Shown in pieces: positions 1 to 9,807 of a stretch of DNA of 41,778 nt (positions are counted from its first letter, which is position 1; every line of letters starts with the position of its first letter). Location: NCBI GenBank assembly GCA_003427395.1, contig BFEA01000109.1:1264524-1306301 (forward strand), written 5' to 3'. Source of the stretch: Chara braunii (Eukaryota > Streptophyta > Charophyceae > Charales > Characeae). Below the pieces are notes generated by a model, which was not told the origin of the DNA, did not search any database, and saw only the letters and a list, made by a program, of their open reading frames with translations. Both the position numbers and the translations under genes were made by a program.

Positions 1-54
<54 letters not shown>

Positions 55-283
55 GAGAGGTGAGAGAATAATGCAGGAAAAGTTTTTTAGCTATAGCAAG
101 TCGGCAAGGCACGAGAATATAAAATAATGGATATGAGTTTGAGAGGGCAAAACCTGGGATATGAACAGGCAGGTTATGATTTAATAAGCTAAGTGAAGGA
201 GTATTAGAAAGGAGTAGTGATGCGAAAGATTAGCTATACGGGACGGTGTAATAGGAACACTAGTCAATGAGACGCGAAAGGGT

Positions 284-319
<36 letters not shown>

Positions 320-786
320 AAGAGGCTAGGCTAAAATCGAACCCATTTCTCTCCCATCATATCAAAGCAAAGGTAAGAGAAACTTGCAAGGAACCATAGC
401 TAGTATTAGCAAAGTACGAACCCCAGCCACTTAGCTAAAAAAAAAAAAAAAAAAAAGGAAAGGAAGTAAGGGAGAAAAGGGGAGAAGAGAAGGAGAAAGG
501 AAAAGAGGAACAACGGGAGAAAAGATGAAGAGAATAACACTGGGGTTAAGTTGCGAATGAATTTTCGGCGGCACTCAGAACCGCAGCTTCAGGTTATCAA
601 CTATTCCAGCTGTAGGTACTCAATCCTTTCAGAATCAGGTTCAATCCAAAAAAAAAAAGAAAAAAAAAAGGAGGGGAGAAAGAAAAGATCCCTTTGATGC
701 ACGAGTAAGTCTTCCACCAAAGGTTAACTCACTTGGCCCGTCACGTATGAAAAACTTATGCTGGTGTTTTGTTATCTTCCATGTAC
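1..786 (+). repeat. Poly(A)-rich low-complexity DNA, no gene
   Basis: The window opens in a 52-base A run. Further A tracts follow near 289-317, 436-455 and 649-669, in purine-rich sequence. No ORF with protein-like composition is seen. Positions 553-648 resemble 1222-1315 (both contain an 'actcaatc' stretch and end in a GGTTCAATCC or GGTTCGATTCC box before an A run). They are probably copies of one repeat family. Confidence 0.8.
345..436 (-). repeat. Possible tRNA-derived SINE fragment
   Basis: Read on the - strand, TAGCTAAGTGG (about 434-423) fits a pol III A box. GGGTTCGAT (about 356-347) fits the core of a B box. Spacing is roughly 70 bases, longer than in a normal tRNA but tolerable for a SINE or a tRNA with a long variable arm. 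No full cloverleaf was found, so this is only a candidate. Confidence 0.25.
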
Positions 787-1740
787 TTTGCTTTTCGCGG
801 GGTTAGTCACGACGAGTAAAGTCAAAGTTTGCACTTAATGCATGAAGAAAGATTCCACTATTCATCGTTTCTCTAATGATCGTCACGTGCATGAAGCTCT
901 GCTAAAGATCTTCTATGAATTTTTGCTTCTCGCGGGGTTGGTCCCGACGAATACAGTAGAACGTATTTTGTTTTGTCATGGACGAATCTCTTCGGGGGTA
1001 CGTGAATGAAACTTGCTGAAAGATCTTTCCAAGTATTTTGCTTCTCGAGTGGTTGGTCCCGACGAGTATAGTAAAACGTATTTCGTTTTGTCATGGACGG
1101 ATCTTTTCGGCAGTACGTGCATGAAACTTGCTGAAGGATCTTTCTAAGTATTTTGCTTCTTGCGCGGTTGGTCCCGACGAGTACAGCAGATCGTATTTGT
1201 TTCGTCATGGATGAACCTTCAGCGGTACGCAGAACCTCAACTTTAAGTTTTAAATCTATTCCGGCTTTAGGAACTCAATCTTTTCGAAATCGGGTTCGAT
1301 TCCGACGGGTAGAGTTAAAAAAAAAAAAAAAAAAGGATTTCACTTTGATGCATGAATAAAATTTTATCCACCAAAGTTAATCCACTTGGCCCTTTACATG
1401 TGAAAGCTCTTGTTTAACGACATTCTCGTATTATTTACGTACTTGTTCCTCGCGGGGTTGGTCCCGACGAGCGTAGTTGAGCAGATTCATTTGAAACATG
1501 AAGGAAACCTTACAGTAAAGGTTGTTTCGCTGAGATCGTCACATACGAAAGCTTCTACTGAGAGATCTCTTGCTTCTCGTGGGGTTGGCCTAAACGAGCA
1601 TCGTTAAGAAAAATATTTTGATTCATTTAGGAAGAATCATTTCGGCAGCTCACTAAACCACAACTTCGTTTCATCAACTGCCTTCTGCTATAGGAATTGA
1701 AGTTCTTCTAAATCAGGGTTGGTTCCAATGAGCATAGTTA
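787..1740 (+). repeat. 115-bp tandem repeat with B-box-like motif
   Basis: A unit starting TTTTGCTTCT begins at 921, 1036 and 1151, giving a period of 115 bp. Degenerate copies begin near 787, 1443 and 1569. Each unit carries GGTTGGTCCCGACGA or a close variant. At 1291 the same position reads GGGTTCGATTCCGACGGGTA, which contains a good pol III B box and runs into an A tract at 1318-1334. The array therefore looks built from decayed tRNA-like or SINE tails. Open frames across it (for example on the - strand at 873-1208) repeat the same peptide and are not taken as genes. Confidence 0.75.
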
Positions 1741-1775
1741 AAATATATATATATATATATATAAATATATATATA
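1741..1775. repeat. AT microsatellite
   Basis: An (AT)n tract with a few interruptions. It adjoins the left end of the MITE-like element and matches the AT tract at 2541-2575 on its right side, as expected if the element inserted into an existing AT microsatellite. Confidence 0.85.
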
Positions 1776-2536
1776 CAGGGTTATCGGCGTTCGGGACGGG
1801 CCGAATGCCCGAACCCGAACGCCCGAACGTACGGGACCCGTTCGGAAGGCGTTCGGCTGTTCGGGCCGAACGCGGACCAAAAAAAAAAAAACAAGGTTTT
1901 GAAAAAATTCCAAAATAAAAATATGTCATGAATAAAAATAAACTAAACAACATTTGCATGGGCTTTACATCCAAATTCTTTACCAAATTTGAATTCAAAA
2001 TCAAATACAGAAAATAAACACTATGATAAAAATAAGAAAAAATAAAAAGAGAATTAAAATGAGTGAGTGTGCCAACACTTTTTCGACACCGCCATATTTG
2101 CCGATTTTTAATTATTGTTTGGCATCGACAAATGCCCTGAAAATTTACAGATATGTAGTTTACATAATCAATAACTCGTTAAGAAGTTTTCAAAAAATAA
2201 TAATTTTTTTTAGGCCCCAAAATAAAATGAAAACAGAAAGTTAAAAGTGAAAAACACAAAATGGTGAGTGGGCGAGCACGTTTTGACAACCCCATCTTTG
2301 ACGCGTTTTAGTGTTTTTTTGGCTTAGCAGAAAGGCTTCAAAATTTATATGCGTGTAGTTTACATCATAGAGAACTCAGAAAAAAAAAATCAGAAAACAA
2401 CACGTATTTTTAGGCCCCAAAATGTTTTTTGGCGGGGGCCGAACGTGGAGGTGTTCAGCCCCCGAACGGGACCCCGAACGCCCGAACGTTCGGGGGCCAG
2501 CCCGGGGGCCCCCGAACGTTCGGTCAGGTAACCCTG
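1776..2536. mobile_element. hAT-like MITE (non-autonomous DNA transposon)
   Basis: The 761-bp element begins CAGGGTTA and ends TAACCCTG, a perfect 8-bp terminal inverted repeat, extending to 10 bp if the flanking TA is counted. The flanking 8-mers are TATATATA (1768-1775) and TAGATATA (2537-2544), a 7/8 match. CAGGG ends with 8-bp target duplications are typical of hAT transposons, but the AT-rich flank weakens that test. Subterminal GC-rich blocks (1790-1875 and 2435-2525) hold many CCCGAACG or CGTTCGGG octamers on both strands, like transposase-binding subterminal repeats. The AT-rich middle is a diverged direct duplication (about 2058-2223 and 2261-2426; both end in TAGGCCCCAAAAT). No transposase is encoded. 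Confidence 0.55.
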
Positions 2537-2576
2537 TAGATATATATATATATATATATATATAGATATAGATATA

Positions 2577-3640
2577 TCTTAAGAAAAGATCCTACCTGCT
2601 TGTATGAAGAAAGAATATATTAAGGATGTTTTGTTTTAGTCGAGGCTCGCAAAAGGAGAAGGAAAACTCTCGCCGAAAGATTTAAAAAAAAAAAAAAAAA
2701 ACGAATATTTGTTTAAAACTTTCAAAGCTCTTCACAGGGATGTTTCGTGAATACCATTCGGAGATTAAAAAAAAAAAAAAAAAAAAAAAAAGTGTCCCTG
2801 TGAAAGCAGCTTAATCCTGCAAAAAAAAAAAAAAAAAAAAAGACCACCGGAGCTTAAGGTAGGCTCGATGTGCAATAGCTCTAGAATAATCTTCATTGGC
2901 TAAATACCAACCTAATCTCTACTCTACTTACCCTACGCAAGGTTCGAATCGTTAAAAAAAAAAAAAAAAAAAAGGAAAAGGAGGGGGAAAAAGGGGGGGA
3001 AGAAAAAGTAAGAAGAAGAATGAATCCGTTGAAGTCGAATCAGAACCCTAGGCTTTCGCATTAAGAAGCTCACCGCACCTAAGCGACCCCTATGGGTTAA
3101 CGGGTATACGTAAAAAAAAAAAAAAAAGGGAGGGGAAGAGAGGGAGAGAAAAAGAAGAAACCCGCACGTATGAGCTTACAGCGAAAACAAGAAGGGGTAA
3201 GACAAAGTGAGAGCGGGTGAGAGAGAGAGCGAGAAGAGTGAGAGGGAGAGAAAAAGGGAGAGGAGCAGAAATAAGAAAGAGTATTAAAAAAAAAAAAAAA
3301 AAAATATTGGCAAAGAGACGGTTGGTTAGCGAAATGGATAGTTAGCATCAATCTAACCAACTTTATTGTTCATCTCAGACCAAGATCCTGAACCCAACAC
3401 TCGCGTCGCACTGGCTCGGTCACGCCCAACTATCTGTAGTAGTTTGAATCTATCTGCAATCTGTGTTTAAGCTTAACTCAACGAGTAAGTCGATTAAAAA
3501 AAAAAAAAAAAAAAAAAGGGGGGAGCAGAGAAATAGAAGGATCGCTTGCTTAAAAGAGCAACCCTCTACTTACAGATCTCAAATACAAGGCACTTGTTTG
3601 AAAAAATAAAATAAAATAATAAAGGGCGAAAAACAAGGAG

Positions 3641-3671
<31 letters not shown>

Positions 3672-4078
3672 CGAGGATGAGTGTAGATGAGTATAGAACG
3701 ACGACCAACTCGGCTAACGCAACCAGTTTTTTAAGATACCGCTGCTCGCCTGAGAAGGATGACGCCAATATATATATATACATATATATATATTTATATA
3801 TTTATATATTTATATCTATATATACATATATAAAAGGGGGGAGAAAGAAGAAGATGGGGGAAGAGGAACCAGGAAGCACTGCTGCGCCCAGGGCATGTAA
3901 AAAAAAAAAAAAAAAAAAAGAGGAGAAGAAGGAAGAAAAAGAAAAGGGGGTGATGACAGACACCTTTGTACAACTAATCAAGCATTGACGAAGCACAGTT
4001 AGAATCATAGATCGTCACCGTTTTTCCTAAACCTCTATCGTGCCCATATCTCCATACATTCATGCCTATCCCCTCGCG

Positions 4079-4112
<34 letters not shown>

Positions 4113-4280
4113 AGAAAAGGAGAAAAGAGAATAAGGAAAGGAAACATAAGAAAGGGAAAGAAGTAGTATTAGTACTCACCGACCAGCAGACCACAGTCAC
4201 AGTTCTAAATCAGGTTTCATTTCTGGTCAACAGTCCTGATTAAGGAATAAGCAACTGATAAGGTATTATTTGCCAAATGT
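2577..4280 (+). repeat. Poly(A)-tract cluster, no gene
   Basis: A tracts of about 17-30 bases occur near 2683, 2767, 2821, 2953, 3111, 3285, 3496, 3642, 3899 and 4081, separated by 50-200 bases of unrelated sequence. Several are preceded by short GTTA or GATTA-like ends. One (about 2940) follows GGTTCGAATCG, a B-box-like motif. An interrupted (AT)n tract lies at about 3767-3832. All A runs are on the + strand. No credible ORF is present; lysine- or phenylalanine-rich frames here are translated homopolymer. Confidence 0.8.
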
Positions 4281-4289
4281 CGTGCGCAG

Positions 4290-5198
4290 ATGGCAATATC
4301 ACCCCTAGAACCGCCGTTCACCCCTGCGACTGCAAAAAGCGATGAAGTGGATTCACCACCACCGATTTATTTCACCCCATCAATGGCCAGATGTGAAATG
4401 GCGAGAACTATCAAGCAACTTAAGACCCAATGTGAATTATCAGGAAAGAATACCTGGATCCATGAGAGCTTGAGAAACATTTTGGTGCTTGATAGGAAGG
4501 AAGCAACGCTTTCTGACCCGGCGTCAGCTAGTCTACTCCAATGGGTGAACTGGGGAGCAGTCCTAGCAGTTTCCAGCGGCAGTCGCACTCTACCTTCCCC
4601 CTTGCATATTGATCGGCTGGCATCTTACCTTCATAGGGTAGCAATCCACTACGTTTTGATGCCTGGAAGGAGGTTGGAGGTAGCCTTCTGGCTAGTAGAT
4701 GCGAAGAAGTGGGCAGCTGCTCTGCGCCACTCGAACTGGGCGCGGACTTTCACACATTTTTCTAAAGACGTGGCAACCATGATTCCCCTGGATCAGCTCT
4801 CTTGAAAATTTTCAAGAACATTGGAAGCCTTTGACGCCCAGCGTTATGAAGAAACCAGGAACTCAAGGAAAGTTGCCTTCCTATCGCTAGGCCTCGCCTT
4901 AGCAGACTCATCATCAGCAGCAGAAAGAGCAAAGCGTTTTCTGGTAATGGAGACAGCTGAGAGGGAGGCCATGTTGGCCCACTTCTCCAAATTCAACTGC
5001 ACCAAGGAATCTCACATGGCTATGATCCACTCGCTGCAGGAAGCACTGACAGGACTCTCAGACGAAGGAGTCGTAATTGCCGAACTGGAAACATGGTTGT
5101 CCCTAGGCCCAAACGAATGGGTGGAGAAGATTCTGAACAAGTCAGACTCGGCCATGGTACCGGGACTAAGTCAAGGAAGTCGCATAGCTAGTAGTTAA
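4290..5198 (+). pseudogene. Unrecognised coding segment (possible retroelement ORF1/gag part), one internal stop
   Basis: From ATG 4290 one frame runs to a TAA at 5196-5198 and is broken only by TGA at 4803-4805, so about 300 codons are open apart from one nonsense codon. A former CGA codon mutated in a CpG is an easy explanation. The composition is ordinary for a soluble protein, with amphipathic helices in the second half (about codons 178-290). I recognise no family and no zinc knuckle. It ends directly in a poly(A) tract. It lies upstream of the DIRS-type RT on the same strand, so it could be part of that element's ORF1, or a host exon captured by chance. The bases just before the ATG end in CAG, so an upstream splice acceptor is also possible. 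Confidence 0.4.
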
Positions 5199-6428
5199 AA
5201 AAAAAAAAAAAAAAAAGAGAAAAGGAAGGAAGCTAAAAGGAAAACAAGTGTGGAAAGAAGGTAGAAGAAGGAAGAGGAAGCTGAAGGGAAAGAAAGGAGA
5301 AGAAATCAGGAGCATGAAGTCAAAAGCAAGAAGGGAAAAAGAGGCTAAAAAATAATAATAAAAAAAAAAAGCGGGAGGAGAAGGGAAAGGAGGAGAGTTA
5401 GAAGGAAGGAAGAAAGTAGGGAGGAGGAAGAACTGGCGAGTTTGAGAAGCTGCCCCACTCAACTGAGAATCTTAGGATAAGCTATTAACCAGTACTCCCT
5501 CCAACCTACATTCTGGATCATATGTCCACTAAGCTAGCTCTGTCTTATCAGAAGCATTCAAGGTGGCCAGTTTTGTCCTCAGTTACCTCACCTCTCAGAA
5601 AAATAGAGGAGCTGGAAGAGATGTAACTAAGAGCAGGCTCACACCGAGGCTAGAGAGTCTTAGATGAGAGTTGTTCTTGAACATGTTCCTTTATGACTGT
5701 GTTTGTTGTTTAACAAAATTTTCTGGAATTCCTTAAGACTGTCTGTTTCCATCAGCTGTCTAACCTGCATCTCACTCTACTCTAGCCAGGACTCACCCCC
5801 TACTTCAAGGAGTTGCTCCGAAACTTCCTCTCAATCAAACTATATCTTCAACAAACTCCCTTTTCAATTGAAGTACTTCCCAAAAAAAAGGAAAAAAAAA
5901 AAAAAAAAGGAAGGAAAAAACTTAAAAAAAAAAAAGAAAAAAAGAAAAAAAAAAGAAGAATCAAAATCCAGAATACTACCCTCGGTAATTACAGAGGTCT
6001 TTATCAGACAACAACGGCAACATCAGAAGAAGATCTGGGTACTCTTGCACACAACCATCAACAAAAAGCAAAAAAAAAAAAAAAAAGGAGGAAGGGAAGA
6101 AGAAGACGAGGAAGAAGGCAATGAAGCAGCAATGGGACAGGGGTTAGCTTAAAAAAAAAAAAAAAAAAAAAGGGAAACGAAAGAAAACCACTCCAACAAA
6201 ATCGGAAACTATCGCCAATATAACTTCAAAAAGAAAAAAGAAAAAAAAAAACAAGGGGGAAAAGGAAAGGAAAGAGAAGGAAGAGGGAGGGTGGGGGGAG
6301 AGGAAGGGCAGGAGATTGACATGAAGTAGGCAAAAAAAAAAAAAAAAAAAAAAAAGGTAACGAGGAAGGAAAGGAGTAGGCAGTCAATTTAGTACGACAA
6401 CCACAACCTTGCTTGTCTTTCCACAACT
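5199..6428 (+). repeat. Poly(A)/purine-rich spacer
   Basis: This stretch holds long A and purine runs (near 5198-5216, 5359-5369, 5880-5955, 6070-6086, 6150-6170 and 6332-6355) with ordinary sequence at 5440-5870. Lysine-rich frames such as 5703-6152 are translated A tracts and are rejected as genes. It separates two coding-like segments on the same strand and could be an intron or inserted retroposed tails; no splice pair that keeps the frame was found. Confidence 0.7.
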
Positions 6429-7240
6429 TTGGCAAATTCATGCTTTGTGATTGATCGCAGGGATTTCAGCATGGATCCAGCAATCTGGGACGCAGTCCAT
6501 ACAGCAGGAGCAGAGTCTCTAGTGGGCAGAAAACTGTTCATGCCTCTAGTCCATCCTTCGATGAGGTTGGTCAAGGGCTATGTCGAACATTGTACAAATC
6601 CCCAAGAGCAGAACCCGCATAACTTGAATTATGTACTTGTCTATAACGACATTATTTATCCAGTCAATCTCCATCTTCTCAGGGTCTCACTGCCAGCAGA
6701 ATACCTGCAGCCAGCACCCCCTAGCGCATTGCCAACCAGCCCACCGCCACAGTTGCTAGACAGATGCACCAGGATGGGAGAGCATTCAGAGCCAGCACTG
6801 ACATCCAGGTCAGCCATAGTGTCAAGAAAAGAGATGAAGATGCTGCAACTCATAATAAAACTGCACAACACAGACCAGAACAAAGTCAGAGACGTCTTCA
6901 CTAGGATCAAGAAGTCTCTGTACAGGAAACCTGAGGGAGCTAAAGATGAGGTTGAAGCCCTCAAGTTCATCTTTGACCAGCCGCCTTGGAGAAGGCACAT
7001 ATCAGTCCTAATTAGAGTCAAACAAATAGAACTGAACTATAAGCATTATGAGAGAGGCAGACCAGTAGCAAGTGCATTCAAGAATGCAGTGGCGAACTTA
7101 GGAGAAGAACTTTGTGATGGCACATGCTCTGAGGCAACCAAGACCCTGCTTAAGGCAATGGAGTTGGAAACATCTGTGACGACAATGCAAAAAATCAACA
7201 AGGAATGAGACGACCAAGAAAACAAGGCAGCTATCAGAGG
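6429..7240 (+). pseudogene. Unrecognised coding segment, probable exon of retroelement ORF1
   Basis: About 260 codons are open to TGA at 7206-7208. The frame then continues open to a strong splice donor, AGAGG|GTAAGT, at 7240/7241. The first ATG in frame is at 6471; an acceptor-like CAG ends at 6460, so the coding part may begin about 6461. The protein has a proline-rich linker (about codons 97-110 counted from 6429) followed by a basic, helical region. I recognise no domain. Splicing at 7241-7531 would join it in frame to an Arg/Ser-rich tail that overlaps the RT frame. This favours ORF1 (gag-like) of the DIRS element. The TGA is probably a decay mutation. Confidence 0.4.
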
Positions 7241-7531
7241 GTAAGTGGCAGCGGTGCACGCTGGCCAAAAAAAAAAAAAAAGGGGGGGGGACAAAGAAGA
7301 ACAAATCTTAAATGACTATTTTATCTACCACCTACACCATCCAGGACATCTCAGGGAGAAAGGAGTAACGGAAGAGAAGGATGACCTTACCATCCTGTTT
7401 TAAAGAAGGACCTTTGGGGACCTTCACTGAAGTGCCCACGAATTTTACTCGGTGGTCCTTATTCTGATTTTACTGGCTGATCTGGAGCAAATTCTCAGGT
7501 ACGTTTTTCCTTTTAACCCTGTTTTGTGCAG
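7241..7531 (+). other. Putative spliceosomal intron (291 bp)
   Basis: The donor AGAGG|GTAAGT fits the consensus fully. The acceptor is a T-rich stretch ending TTTTGTGCAG at 7531. Removal keeps the frame (phase 2; length 291 is a multiple of 3), joining the segment ending at 7240 to the Arg/Ser-rich segment at 7532-7679. The intron holds an in-frame TAA at 7242-7244 and an A tract at 7266-7281. Seen: splice signals and frame. Inferred: that it is spliced. Confidence 0.45.
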
Positions 7532-7679
7532 GTTCAACAGCTCAGATCCAGCCAGATACTCGAGGCAACGGAGCCCAACGAGAAGCTATAGTCACAACTT
7601 TAGCAAGCAAGACTCTTCCTCGCATGAGAAGAAGGAATGGAGCAGGAGATCTCGATCTCCCAGGCAGTCAAAGCCTTAA
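7532..7679 (+). pseudogene. Arg/Ser-rich C-terminal exon overlapping the RT frame
   Basis: The segment is about 49 codons to a TAA at 7677-7679, rich in Arg, Ser and Lys (for example SRQRSPTRSYSH and WSRRSRSPRQSK). A basic tail is plausible for the nucleic-acid-binding end of a Gag-like protein. It overlaps the RT frame that starts at ATG 7637 by 43 bases in another register, an arrangement reported for DIRS-type elements. No Cys-His zinc knuckle is present. Confidence 0.4.
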
Positions 7680-9655
7680 ATGCCCAGCCATCAGCAGCGC
7701 AGATCTCTTATGCCCTCAGTAGGCTAAGAAACAAAGAGGAATGGCTGAGAGACCCAGACTCTTTCAAAGCAGCGTCTACCTCCGTTCACATAGATGCATG
7801 GAGGAGCCTGCTTCGAGCTTCAAAGCGAAAGTACTCTAGTAGCGTTCTCACCTGGCTAGAGGAAGGGGTCAAGTTGAACTTCCAAGGAACAGGGCATTAG
7901 GAAAGGTCAAAGGTGGAGGAGGTCCGTAGGATGGTAAAACCGGTACTAAAAGCAACATAGTTCAAAAAAATTCTAAAGGGAACTGAACCAGCACCTTTGA
8001 CTATTCCTAACTATCGATTGCTTGCCGATTTTGCTGAATTCGTGACCAGCAACGTTGAGCTCTTGCGGCGTCAGGGAGTCATTTCAGAAACTGATTCACC
8101 CACCGTCTGTAATCCGGTTTTTGTAGTAGAAAGCTCGACCAAACTGAGATTCATCTTGGATCTCCGTTAAATATGTTCATTAAGTTTTCATAACTTCATT
8201 ATGAATCCATTGATGATGTAGTGGCTGTAATGGATGGAGGATTGCTAGAAGATTTTGTAGTCACCTTCGGCATTAAGAATGGATATTACCATATCCCTGT
8301 TCATGAGTCGGCAAAACCATTCCTAGCTTTCAGTTGGGGAGGCAAGACGTTTCACTTCAATACATTGTGTTTTGACATCTCTTCAGCATGCTGGATCTTC
8401 ACGACAATCATGCAAGAGGTCATAGCCGAATTCAGAATCAAAGACATTTTGATTTTTTTCTACATTGATGACAGTCTTGCAACGGAAAACAATTTTGCTA
8501 AACGTTTATGGAATTCTTATCTCATCACCCTCATTTTTCACAAGTTGGGGTTCTTTCTGAGTCTAAACAAGTGTCAGGTCCTGCCAGCCTTATCTAACAA
8601 GTTCCTTGGTTTCATTATTGACTCCCATGAAAAAAGAGTAAAGGTACCGAGAGATAAGGTAGACAGACTCACGCATCTGCTAAGCATCTGCAATTCATTG
8701 TCTGAGCTTACGATTAGAAAAATTGCTTCACTAGTAGGAAAGCTAGTGGCTCTAGCTAGAGTTTTCCTGCCAGCTTCACTGTACTGCTCAAACCTCCACG
8801 CGACACTAGTTAACTGTTCAGGGGAAGACAAGGTTAGTCTATCCACCGAATTCAAGGCAGATCTGCTATGGTGGATCAAACACCCCCCCTCCCTACCAGG
8901 AAGAAGCTGGAAGGTGTGCCTTCCCTCCGCAAGGATCCAAACGGATGCCTCAGCAACCGGCGTGGGAACAATCATATCACTGAGCTCAGACGAACAGCTG
9001 AAGGCTAGCTTCGCTCTGCCTGCAGAATTCCTGTAGAAGTCTAGTACCCACAGAGAACTATATGCAGTAACTGAATCACTCCTTATTCTGAGGAGCAGGG
9101 CTCCGCAGGAGTTAGAGTCATCAACAGTGGAATGTGTAGGAGATAACCAGGCAGTTTTCTACCTACTAAGGAAGCTGAGATCCAGTGATAATGTGTTCAA
9201 CCTGCTGCTCAGAACAATTGTAGAAATTCTGCTAACATCTGACTGCCAGCTAAGACCTACCTGGATGCAAGGGAACTTAATACCGAAGCAAACCTCCTGT
9301 AAAAAACAGTTGACTTCTCTGACTGGGGGCTGTGCAGGAGCAAGAAGGAAGAGTTATTCAAAATTTTCGGAGCACCGACGATCGATCTGTTCGCCTCCGA
9401 AGAGTTGCATGTGTGTCAGAAATTCGTCTCCGAGTATTTCTCACCCAACTGCTTTGCAGAGGATGCCCTATCTCTGGACTAGTCAAAGCTGCCTATGCTC
9501 CCTTTTAGATGGGTTTTCCCTCCCGCATGTCTGATTCAGCAAACTCTAGCCAGGATTAGGGAATTCGGGGGGGAATATTTGCTCATTACACCAGTCTCCC
9601 AAAAAAACAACTGGTATTCGACACTCTCAAGATTGAAGCCAGAGAAGTAAATTTT
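7637..9655 (+). pseudogene. DIRS-type reverse transcriptase / RNase H, decayed
   Basis: From ATG 7637 the frame shows the N-terminal part of a DIRS RT, including a Trp-rich 'HIDAWRSLL' region and 'LRFILDLR' near 8140-8169. Stops lie at 7898, 7958 and 8168, with a frameshift near 8185. The main block 8221-9036 holds the polymerase: motif A reads FGIKNGYYHIPV, where the catalytic Asp is now Gly (codon 8269-8271), and the catalytic box YIDD is intact at 8461-8472. RNase H follows (QTDASATGVG near 8940), with a TAG at 9034-9036, then GDNQAV near 9145. After a frameshift near 9295 the post-RNase-H module typical of DIRS elements is readable to about 9650 (APTIDLFASEE, then FPPACLIQQTL). The element family is clear; this copy cannot make an active enzyme. 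Confidence 0.82.
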
Positions 9656-9807
9656 CCTAACTAAGCACTACTCAACCTGCTTTGCGTCAAGCAGGGTGCC
9701 AGACGGGGCCTATAATCCAGGAGAAGCAGACCTGGTGGCAAGCAGAATCTCCAGGGCAGGTATCAACGACAACCATAACCATATCGCATAAAGGACGAGA
9801 AAGTTTT

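Noticed and set aside
1285-1310. tRNA gene around the B box
   Set aside because: No A box and no cloverleaf stems could be found upstream.
5703-6152. Lysine-rich ORFs in the A-tract region (also 3677-3988, 4040-4243 and 5813-6124)
   Set aside because: They are translated poly(A) and purine runs without any protein-like segment.
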